Notes under the pieces: model-generated
Told to the model about the DNA's origin: nothing
What the model saw: the letters and a program-made list of their open reading frames with translations, nothing else
Database searches by the model: none
Program-made: the position numbers and the translations under genes
Shown: piece after piece, positions 31,561 to 41,649 of the stretch
Layout: every line of letters begins with the position of its first letter
Numbering within the stretch: the stretch's first letter is position 1
NCBI RefSeq assembly: GCF_000204055.1
Contig: NW_006768816.1
Span: 62,001 to 126,000, forward strand
DNA from: Melampsora larici-populina 98AG31
Taxonomy: Eukaryota; Basidiomycota; Pucciniomycetes; Pucciniales; Melampsoraceae
Direction: 5' to 3'
DNA length: 64,000 nucleotides

Positions 31561-33944
31561 ATGTTTACTACCTCATTCGAACCTCACATCCTCAACTCTC
31601 ACATTCAAAAGAAGATCACACCAACTACCCAGCCTCAATCTAGCAATATTCAATCTCGCGATCTTGATTCAATCCCACAAACAACCTCACAAACAAAATA
31701 CTTTACCAATAACTTCCTTCAGGTCAACTCGGCTCACATGGACACGAATCACAAGCTTGAACATGTCTTGAAAGTACCCAATGTGATCGAAATATGCAAC
31801 CTCGATCAACGAACCATGGATGCATATGTTGATGCCTTTCAAGCGCCGCAGCATGGCTATCGTATCAGAATCGGAAACTGGCACGCCGGCAGCCATCTGT
31901 GCCACTACGAGTGCTACCGATCAGGCTTTCCACCTGGAGGACCAAACAAGATTGCATTGACTAAATCTCTACGTATTGGCTGCCCATTTCGCATGGACGC
32001 TCGATTTTTGCCCAAAACACTGTCTTGGCTCCTCATTCACACCCACATCGCTCATAACCATCCAGCCGATCCAAATGTCAAATCTTGTAAGAAAAGCCCT
32101 GCAAAGGATCCAATTCTTCCCCACCCTTACCACCTTACACCCAATACCAGTACAAACGATGACAAACAACAAACAACTCCAGTCGAACCACAACAGCCAA
32201 ACCGCAGTGGAGCCTTGCTCGACTCCACCTTTTTGACACAGCCTGCATGTGTAAACTCAATTGACTCCACCATCTTGACACTACCTGCACAATTACAGGC
32301 CTTGACTCCACGCCGACAACTCAAAGCTGTCCAGAGCATTGAAGTTATTCTTGCTCAGCAAGAAGCCTCGGTCTCCATCCCCATATATCACCAGCAGGCC
32401 AACCTCCACCTTTCACTTAATCACGACTGCACTTCCAACTCGCCAAAAACATTCACACCAGGCGATACTCATGTAAGTACCATTGACCTACATACTACTC
32501 AAGTTTTTCGAATTGATCTGATTAAAACATCAAGTTTCAGCCCAAAAGCTTGCTACTGAACAGCGAGTTCCAACCACCCCAATCGCCAACAACCCGCGCT
32601 GAAACTCCATTAGACAACCTAGTAGTGAGTTATCAAGACTATCAACTCAGCAATCATCCAACCAAGTTAAACAATCTAACTTCATCATGTAACATAGCTC
32701 GATAGCCTTATCGACGATTTTTATGGCCAGTCTGAGCAAACAGCATCCACCTTTAACTTCGAAGACCTCATTTGTCAACCCATGATTGAAGCACAGCAGC
32801 CTGAATCCAAGTCAGACTCGCACACTCCCAGCAAAAGGTAATTTTCCCAAAATAGTTAGTTGTTGAATTTTCCCACTAGAGCTGATATTTCACCGCTGAT
32901 ATTCCACCCAGCCAATACTGAAACGAAGCAGTTTCAATCATTTTTTGCTCTAAATGTATTCATTTTTTACTTGGGAAAATTACTTTATGCTGGTAGTGGC
33001 ACCATCGAAATCTCAGCTTGCTTGGTACCACAAATAGTTAGTTGTTGAATTTTCCCACTAGAGCTGATATTTCACCGCTGATATTCCACCCAGCCAATAC
33101 TGAAACGAAGCAGACTCCCAGCGATATTGAGCCACTTGCGTCTTCTCACATCCCCAAGATTGAAGAGCCGTCTCAGCCACAACTTACCACCTGCGATCAA
33201 ACCTCACAAACATCACCAACAGCACCGATCCCCATAATGACTTGCAGACGAGCACGTGAACTGAGTATAGGCCAAAAGACACACAAAAATACTGAATTAC
33301 CAACTCTTTTGAAGCGTTATCAGATCCACAAGTGGCTTATTCCTTTTGTGCTCAACCTTCACGAAGTCAAAGCCGATGGTCACTGTGGATTTCGAGCCAT
33401 AGCCCTCTCCATTGGTCGATCTCAAGACGATTGGCTTTACGTGCGGCAGGCCTTGGCAACCACTCTCAAAAAGACTCCCGAACTGTTTGCTGACCGTTCA
33501 CTACATGATACGCATAGTGTAGCTTTAACTCGACTCCGCACCCGCGAACACAATGTTCTTACGCAGGAAAAACACTGGCTGAGTATGCCGGGTTGGGGCG
33601 GTGTAATAGCTACTGCCTTTGATCGGCCTGTATTATACTACGAGCCTGGGTCCTTCAGTCAAACTACATTTCCCTACCTCACCCCCTTCAACAATAATCG
33701 GCCTATCGTCTTGGCTTGGGCCAATCGTCACTTTGCCTGCCTTACACTCGATTGGAATAACCCAGATCTCCCTGTTCCTCGGGTTTGTTCCAGTTGGATG
33801 CGATTTTGGACTCCTGAAGCCTCTGGTTGGCTAGATGCCTGGGACTCTAGGATCAAGAACCACGAAGACTTTCTTAAAGCACAAAAACCACGCCACAATA
33901 AAAAGAAAAAGTTTCATAAACCAATCACACTATCATCAGATTAA
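31561..33944 (+). CDS. FAR1-type DNA-binding / OTU-like cysteine protease fusion
   Basis: Exons 31561-32472, 32541-32624 and 32698-32837 plus a last exon from about 33122 to 33944 join to 652 residues. The N-terminal part has a FAR1/WRKY-GCM1-like zinc region (GSHLCHYECYRSG, RIGCPFRMDARF, HTHIAHNHPADP; residues about 105-175). A serine/glutamine/threonine-rich linker follows. The C-terminal OTU-like domain has VKADGHCGFRAIALSIGR with the catalytic Cys, and NRHFACLTLD with the likely catalytic His. The tail is basic (RHNKKKKFHKP), suggesting nuclear location. OTU proteases remove ubiquitin-like modifiers, and a FAR1 domain could direct the enzyme to DNA. A 281-bp insertion with a 9-bp duplication lies in the gene but can be spliced in frame. 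The start codon could instead be 31738. Role in transposition is inferred. Confidence 0.8.
32833..33113. mobile_element. 281-bp insertion with 9-bp target duplication, intron-like
   Basis: ACTCCCAGC precedes (32824-32832) and follows (33114-33122) the insertion. Inside, an 82-bp segment (AAATAGTTAGTTGTTGAATT to GAAACGAAGCAG) occurs twice without a difference, at 32850-32931 and 33032-33113. AGGTAATTTTCCCAA near the left end recurs inverted near 32973-32988. A donor GTAATT at 32838 and an acceptor AG inside the second target copy (33120-33121) would remove it and keep the OTU frame, adding two codons. Confidence 0.75.
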
Positions 33945-34845
33945 TCACAAGTATAAATTATCATAAAGGACTTATTCATGTTCATCCCCTTTACATCTTA
34001 AATTGTCTCACTTTCTTTCATGTTTGAGTTTCCAAGGATGTTCCATTGAATCTAAAATGTTCAATTCACGATGTATCATCCATGCATCCTTGTAACGACC
34101 AACCGCATGTGCAGTGACTTCCATGAATAGTACTGCTACAAAATAACTGGCTGCAATATGGCCTGTTCGACACCAGAGCTCCTGCTGGCCCTTAGCATGT
34201 GTCGAGGTTCACGTGAGGTCAATCTGCAGACAAGATTTATGTCTTGGTATAAACCCCTAAATACACATCATCAAAACGGCTAATATAATTTTGGACTCCT
34301 GTTGAAGTCATGTGACATTTTACAAGACCTTCATAACCGAGTAGTTTCAAAAAAAGGGTGTACCCTCTTTGGACTTGACCAATTGAGGAGGATCTCAGGG
34401 ATGTTGCTTTACCCCGTCGAACTATCTTGATCACGTCAACCAGTCTCTTGACCCCTTTGCAATACTCTGCTGGACTATCTCAATCATGTCAAACAAGCTC
34501 TCAACCCCTTGTCCGTTCTCATTTAGGTACCTCAACCAGTGTCACTGCTGGTGCAAATAGCAATCATATTCTATACCCACCAACCAAATGTGGATGTGTT
34601 GGCAACTCCTTATTCCAATTCAAATGGAAATTCCACGCTAATATGCTGACCGGATGTTTTAGTCCTCGATTTGGTACGGAAAACCGTAGCCACGCTAGAC
34701 TATCTGTCAAATAGTTTCAGTCTTCCCAAAGCGGATTTGAAGACAGTGCTGATGTTGCACTCTTAAGTAATCATAAAAGCAGAGAGGATGAATCTCTGCC
34801 AATGCAACAGTTGCCAACCTAGATCATTATCAAGAAGGCGTTCCA
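33945..34845. other. Spacer between OTU gene and KDZ transposase
   Basis: No gene recognised. A short degenerate duplication (TTGATCACGTCAACCAGTCT and CTCAATCATGTCAAACAAGC, 34428-34505) is visible. The promoter of the KDZ transposase should lie here, but no motif can be named with confidence. Confidence 0.35.
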
Positions 34846-37800
34846 ATGCCCGGAAGACGTATCATACCGGGCCTGAACAAATGTGGCAAAGACCCTAAGC
34901 CGCTTACTCCCCTGCAACAACAGCATCTCAGGCTGCAACGGAAAGACAAAGCCCATGCCGCAGCATCAAACAGGCGACTACTGGCACAATTAAACCAACA
35001 GAATGACGCCCGACCTCCTGATGAGGATGTCCCCGCTCCGGAAGAAGAAAATCATATTGCATACCCACCTGACCTTGCAGAGGATGATGCAGCGGAGGAT
35101 GATGTCAATAATCCTGACTTTGATATGAATCAATTCATGCCACGCCATGACCTAGCTGACGCTTTAGAAGAAGATCCAGATGATCCAGTGATGATAGAGC
35201 TTAAACGACAGCTTCGTCTTGATGATCGTTTGAAACATGAGGAACGTTGGGCATGGCAGTACGCCATCATGCTGCCCACTTTTCTCCGAAATCGATTGGA
35301 GACCTCAAACTGGGGTCTCGAGGCAAGATGGGATGAAGATTTCAGGCCACCTTGCAACTGTGCATGTAAAACTGAGCGAAATGTGGATATGGTTGATTTG
35401 TTGAGTAAGAAATTTGTACATTAAATGTATCATTAAATTGGGAGAATAGATAACAGATGTGCACCTCACATTCAAGGTCGCCGTCGAGTGAAGGTCTCTT
35501 TCTGCAAAAACTGTGACCTTTCTGACCCAGCCAGATTGCTGCAGATGGGATACATGGCGGCTTCACCAGTGCAACCTTGTACAGCATTCTCAGTGCGGCT
35601 CCTGAAGTATCATCACAAGATGTGGTTACGCTGTGCAGTGGCAACACAGGGATTCTGTGAGGCTTTGGACGATATCCTTGACAACCACTGTCCTGTCATT
35701 ACAACCTCAAAAGGTCAAGTGAGTCCGGGTTTCTTATGATCTTATGATCTTCACTCCATTAAATTCAGACTATATACTGACACACCCTCCTGTTATGTTT
35801 TATCAGCCAAGAGATTGGCGTCAACCTTTCACCGCTGCCATGGATGCATATCGAGCTATCATCCTTCAAATAAGCAAAATTGAAAACGAACGCCTTCAAC
35901 TATCTGATTTGGGTCTTCTAGCGTCTAATTGCCCAAAATGTTTCGGCCCACCTGTTTGAAATAACAACAATCCTTTGGAACCTCAAGTCTTGATCTGCTT
36001 AGACGGGAATTTCCAGCATAAGCGCCATGCAGTGGCAAGTGTGCCAATCCCAGGTTTCCACCCACCCCGACCTGATTTATTCCTAGACCCCGCTTTATGT
36101 GAATCCAAGGCTCGATTTATGGCTAGAGGCCCGCAGGATGACAAAGATGAAGTTGTGAGCCGGCTATACTTTGGTCTGGTGTTAAAGAAACAAACAATCC
36201 GGCTCATCTTGCACGTCTCAATTAACCTTAGCACCAATGTACTGAAGCCCACACCACGGCTAATGATGTGAGAGGCAAACATCATTTCAAAGCCATGGAT
36301 GAATCTGGTTTGCTTGGAATGGCGTGCCGCCATGACCACGTGCTGAAATTCATCAATCTGGTTCAAACCGGCGAAAAGTACGTCCTTAATTTGAATATTT
36401 GTCACTGGTACTTCGATAGAAAACATGTTAATCTAATTTTAACCAATGAATAGGAATCATTATGCACTTGCACTAATTCAGTGGCTACTGGATATTTTCG
36501 CAAATGAGAGCGAAGAGGATAGCTTGGGTATCTTATATGATATTGGTTGTAGCTTAGATAAAACAATCAAAAAGGTAAATCAACAAATACATGTCTGAAG
36601 ATTGGATGAGTGCTGATATACTGTTATGAGATCAGAAAAGGGTGTTTACCAATGAAGCATACGCTGCTAAAATCAAGATGGGAACCGCGTTGTTTCATGC
36701 GTATGCTCACAACTGGGGTTGCCAGCTGGAGTACAACCCACGACTGAACGTAGGGTGGGGTAAATCAAATGGGGAGGGGCTTGAGCGTGTGTGGATGAAG
36801 ACAGCACCTTTAGTATCACTGCTGCGTTATGCGACTAAGCAGCACCGCTTGGTAAGCCTCCACCTTTGGACAACTCATCGAAATGAAGTGCTTCGCGGAC
36901 AATCAGGTATGTGTAAATTGCTAGAAATGAACCTACAAAACGATGATACAAAAAATTCCCTTGACATTCTGTTTTGAAGTTTGGTTTCTTTTGAAACACA
37001 CACAAAAATACCAGGCCGAGCTTGTTGAGGCACAAACAACGCTAACAAAACTTCTCCAAAAGAATAGGACTCACACCACAGCTTATTTCAAAGCCCAGTG
37101 GGAACGCCAGCGCAAGTTGCAACTGGAAGCAATCAATGTAAGAACTAAGGAGAAACAAGCCAGAGTTGAGGTACTGGTTCAACTTGAGGAAGATCTAATT
37201 GAAGCTCGGCAAGTATGTTTTGAATTGTCAAGCTGAGATTCATTGCTGATGTCCACACAGTCAAAGGCTGCTTGAATTTAATCCACAAAATGCAGCAATC
37301 AGGATGGCGGAGCATCGAAATGACCTCTTTGACCTACCCCGATCGCTAGCAAATCTGGAAGCCAAGGTTCAAGAACTTGCACAAGAATTAGGCAATGCCG
37401 AATTGGCTAATGCTCAGCGAGGGGGAGGTGTGTCATATTTTTTGAAGGCAGGTATTCTATTATCATTATTGACTTTGGTGAGGTGAAACCGCTTCCAGAT
37501 GATCAAATGAAGGCCATTATGACTGTACAGGTATCAATGGGATTCCTCTATGAGGCGAAGTATGATGTTATCCAACAGAGAGCTAATGCTGCCATCCGGA
37601 CAGGTATGTACTGCATATGATGATTCTGAAAAACACCAGTACATCTGACCAATCTCTGGCGTACTTCAGGTGCCACACAGCAACCACGAAATGAGCAGCT
37701 GCGGAAGAAGAAAGCTGCTCTCCTGAAAACAAAAACTGACACTTACTTGAGACATGCACGGAAATACAATGAGAAATTCCAACCAGCACATCGGCTACTT

Positions 37801-38443
37801 GAACCAACATATGACGAGGTGGTGAACATGGACATTCTAGATCCGTTTTGGGATGAGGCTGCACTCAATCATCCAGATGAGGCATGGTCTAGTTGTCAGA
37901 GCACTAAGGAAGGAATTATTGCCTTTCAAAGTGAAAGATCATGTAAGGAGGAGTTGCGTCAATTGGGGCGCGAGGTCCGCCAACTCATGCTATGGGGTCT
38001 GGACTATCAAGCACGTGTTGATGCTTCAAAGCCAAACATTGCCATTGGTGAGCTCTTCTTTTCCGAGTATGGATATCTGGTTATTAGAGTCTGATGTCAC
38101 AAACATGCACTACATATTATTAGGTGAAGGACGTATGGTAGAGTGGAATTCCATCTATAAAGGACTGAGTAGAATATCGTGCCGTCTATGGCAGCGATGG
38201 TCTCGTGGTTTATCTGAGGTCATGCATTCTACATCACAATATGTGGAGCAAAGTGCCAATATAGATCAAAACCTGATGACCCAATGGGAGGAGATGGTTG
38301 CACGCACCTCAATTACATTTGCGGAGATCATAGGTGTACCCATGTTCATTGCACATGAAGATGGTGAGGATGATCTACCTGAGATTGAAGAAGAGGAGGA
38401 GCCAGATCTGGCGGGAGATTTCTTTGGATTGTTCATCTCATGA
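34846..38443 (+). pseudogene. KDZ transposase, 11 exons, 965 codons, one in-frame stop
   Basis: Exons 34846-35404, 35477-35718, 35807-36154, 36232-36377, 36454-36574, 36636-36906, 36980-37208, 37267-37429, 37483-37603, 37670-38047 and 38124-38443 keep one frame. An acidic/glutamine-rich leader precedes the CxC1-like cysteine cluster (CNCACK...DMVDLLS, FCKNCDL, GYMAASPVQPCTAFS). PRDWRQPF, YRAI and ASNCPKCFGPP lead to the catalytic core: LICLDGNFQHKRH (first Asp), LYDIGCSLD (second Asp), FHAYAHNWGCQLEYNPRLN and SNGEGLERVW (likely Glu). A coiled-coil region (QWERQRKLQLEA) and an acidic C-terminus follow. TGA at 35957-35959 (GTT-TGA; CGA in TCG context) is the only stop. Intron 7 fits only a GC-AG pair (37209). 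The gene mobilises the 17-kb element, and this copy would need readthrough or help from another copy. Confidence 0.9.
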
Positions 38444-38859
38444 GGGCTGGAAGCCCTTAGATTTATCTTATTTTCACATCTTTGTCTTTCCTCTTCACGT
38501 TCATCAATATGTTTGTCCACATAAATAATAGTAAAATGATACAATCCCACATGTAGCCATTTTAACCTACCTAAAAGGGACAGGAATCGAAATTATATTA
38601 CTTGGGAAGTAGACATACCTGAACATATTCATATTCAAGTACATGTTCAACTTGCTTATTGTGGATTTGACCGCGTCAAATGAACTATGAGAAATTGTTG
38701 ATTGGATCATTGATTGATATCAGGACCAGGTGTAAGGGATGGCTACCTTGAATGGTGAGTTTGAACATGAGTATATCACTGATACATTTTTTTTATTATA
38801 TGATAGCCTGAATTCAGAGGTGAAGGAATTCAAAAAGGTGACTTTGGGTTTTGTAGCGC

Positions 38860-40269
38860 GATTACAGAGGTGAAGATGAGGAGATATGCCAAATGTTCAA
38901 AATCAAACTGGCCGTGAAAATCAAAACTGTCATTGGGGGGGGCAATATAGCCCTATTTGCTACATCTTCAGTGTGTTCGTAGCTGTTTGAGGTCTGAGCA
39001 GGGTTTAAAGTGGTGACTTTGGGTTTTGTAGCGTGATTACCAAGATGAAGATGAGGAGTTATGATAAAAGTTCAAAATCAAACTAGCCTTGAAAATCAAA
39101 ACTGTCATTGGGGGGGGCCAATATGCCCATATTTGCTGCATCTTCACTGTGTATGTAGCTGTTTGTGAACTGATCGGCCTTTGAAAGGGTGTTTTTCCAT
39201 TTTGGATCGTGAATATCAAGATGAAGGTGTGGAAATATGGTGAAAGTGCAATAATAGACTTGGTCTGAAATTAAATTTCGTCACCTGTGGGAAAAGTTTG
39301 GGCCATATTTCCAACTTCTTAAGGGTTTTTGGGTCACTTTTACACTGCAATTGACATGTGAGATAAGTACTTCAAATGTTGTGGCAGGAATATGAAAGGC
39401 AAGGAGTTGAGATATGGCCAAAGTACGATAATAGACTATGGTTTAAATTGAATTTTGTCATCTGGGGGGAGAGGAGAAGCTTCATTTCCTATGTCTTCTT
39501 GGTGTTTGAGATGATTTGATATGCAAAGTGCCATCAATTTTGGTTGTGCACAAGTTTTCCACAAATCTTGTTATCTGCATCTGTTAGCAAATTGCACATC
39601 AAGATGACCAAAAATGTTCACCAACACAATGAAGATGTAGGAAATAATGCTTATACTCTCCCCCCAGATGACAAAACTCAATTTAAACCTTAGTTTGTTA
39701 TTGAACTTTTGCCATAAGACCACTCCTTGCCTTAGATATTCTTGACACAATAGTTGAAGTACTTCTTGATAATGTCAATTGGTATGTAAAAGTGACCCAA
39801 ACACCCTTAAGAAGTTGGAAATATGGCCCAAACTTTTCCCACAGGTGACGAAATTTAATTTCAGACCAAGTCTATTATTGCACTTTCACCATATTTCCAC
39901 ACCTTCATCTTGATATTCACGATCCAAAATGGAAAAACACCCTTTCAAAGGCCGATCAGTTCACAAACAGCTACATACACAGTGAAGATGCAGCAAATAT
40001 GGGCATATTGGCCCCCCTCAATGACAGTTTTGATTTTCAAGGCTAGTTTGATTTTGAACTTTTATCATAACTCCTCATCTTCATCTTGGTAATCACGCTA
40101 CAAAACCCAAAGTCACCATTTTAAACCCCGCTCAGACCTCAAACAGCTACGAACACACTGAAGATGTAGCAAATAGGGCTATATTGCCCCCCCCAATGAC
40201 AGTTTTGATTTTCACGGCCAGTTTGATTTTGAACATTTGGCATATCTCCTCATCTTCACCTCCGTAATC
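38860..40269. mobile_element. Giant foldback, 1.4 kb, arms built of about 170-bp repeats
   Basis: GATTACAGAGGTGAAGATGA (38860) pairs with the complement ending at 40269, and the arms (about 38860-39515 and 39625-40269) are nearly identical inverted copies around a spacer of about 110 bases. Each arm is itself made of degenerate tandem units: GTGACTTTGGGTTTTGTAGC occurs at 38838 and 39013, and related units follow at about 39185 and 39330, each with (A/G)AGATGAAG-TG-GGA and a GTCATTGGGGGGGG-type G-run. No coding sequence is recognised, and the two near-identical short frames on opposite strands are mirror images. It lies between the KDZ transposase and the dioxygenase gene. Confidence 0.88.
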
Positions 40270-41649
40270 CTACTTCAAGAATCAGATACATACAAAGTGT
40301 ATGTGTGATTATATTCTATGTATCAAAACATAGTATATAATCAGTTCCATGATTCATTCATGGAACAGCAAGTTTATTTGTCTTGATCTGAAATATGTGC
40401 GTACAAACCTTTGGATTGTTGAACTATCTTGACCAATACATCATCAGCTTAAGGAGGACAGCACAAGTGGGTTATGATACAAATCTTTGTATAATTTGAA
40501 TTGAACATATGATAAGGTCTAACTCATGCCTCTGTTTTCTTATTTGTCTAAGTGACTTGTATCTTCTTCATAATGAGGAAGTTATTGCAAATCTATCACT
40601 GACCACAATATTGTTTTAGGAAAGTTTATTGATAAGTCCACAACCTTGTAGCCGTATTGAATTACTTATCCCAGCAGGCTTGAACCTTGGCTTAATCTTG
40701 TAAGTGACATATAAGGTAGTTTTCCAATCAAATTACCTACAAAGATATTGGATTGATCACAAAGTTGGGAGCAGAGTGAGATTTAGATAGAGTGATAATG
40801 TAATCCATGTCACAATGTGTGTGATCCTTTGTGACATGCCTAACATGAGGTGTGTATTCACCTGTGAACCTGTAAATCTGTACCGGTGTGCTGCCTAAGC
40901 AAAGGCTACAAGTCCTTTCCCACACCATCGATTTCAACGGCCACATGATCTTTCCCACACTGTCGAATTCAACAATTTCGAATCAAACGTTTCATTCGAT
41001 TCGAAGAACGTTTTAATCAAATAAGATCACATATAATTCTACATGTCAGTACTTCATCAGTTTCCATTCTTTCACATCAATCTCTGTCTTCATTCAGTTA
41101 ACGGCCATTTTTTAAACAGCTAATTCCATTTCGAAACGTGCGAAATATCACTAGCGATCTTACTTCAAACATATTGATCAATTAACCATCGAGCAAATCA
41201 TTGATAGCTAGTTACTGCTACTGGGACTTGAATCAAACACTTCAAGAGGTGTGTATTTCACCCTTTGGCTCATATTTCTCTCCTTTCAATAACTAATCGT
41301 TTGTGTTTAGAAATCGGATCAACAGATTACTACTCAACACTTCGCAGCGAACAAGTCAAACAAGGTACACTGGTAATACTAGTGATGCAAAGGTTGTGCA
41401 GATGTTGGTGTATGAGTGGAGACGTTGAGGGTAATGGAGTACAGGTGGCATAGATAGCATTTTTACAACTTGAATTACACCTTACTCGAATCATTACCTT
41501 CGGTCTCTACTCATACATCAGTTCTCCTTCCTCTGCATCCTGAGTATCGTATCTCTCTCTCCTGCGATGCAACCTCAGTGTTTTTGAAAAGTAAAAGCCA
41601 GGTACTAATATTAAATACACTTTACTAATATTAAATACGCTTTAGAAGC
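40270..41649. other. Upstream region of the dioxygenase gene
   Basis: Mostly AT-rich and non-coding. ATGTGATCTT, TTTCATTCGATTCGAA and similar words occur near 40940-41040. An imperfect hairpin pairs GTGTATGAGTGGAGACGTTG (41410) with the complement near 41495-41522. Untranslated leader exons may lie at about 41040-41640. Confidence 0.35.

Noticed and set aside
31129..31643. Overlapping plus-strand frames with HIKLLP and SYYL repeats
   Set aside because: They follow the KDZ subterminal repeat units, and mirror frames occur at the other end. They are by-products of the repeats.
32860..33048. Separate gene within the 281-bp insertion
   Set aside because: The frame is formed by one 82-bp copy and the spacer. 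It lacks an ATG and lies in the probable intron.
39037..40092. Two nearly identical 60-codon frames on opposite strands
   Set aside because: They are the same sequence in the two arms of the foldback and have no coding features.
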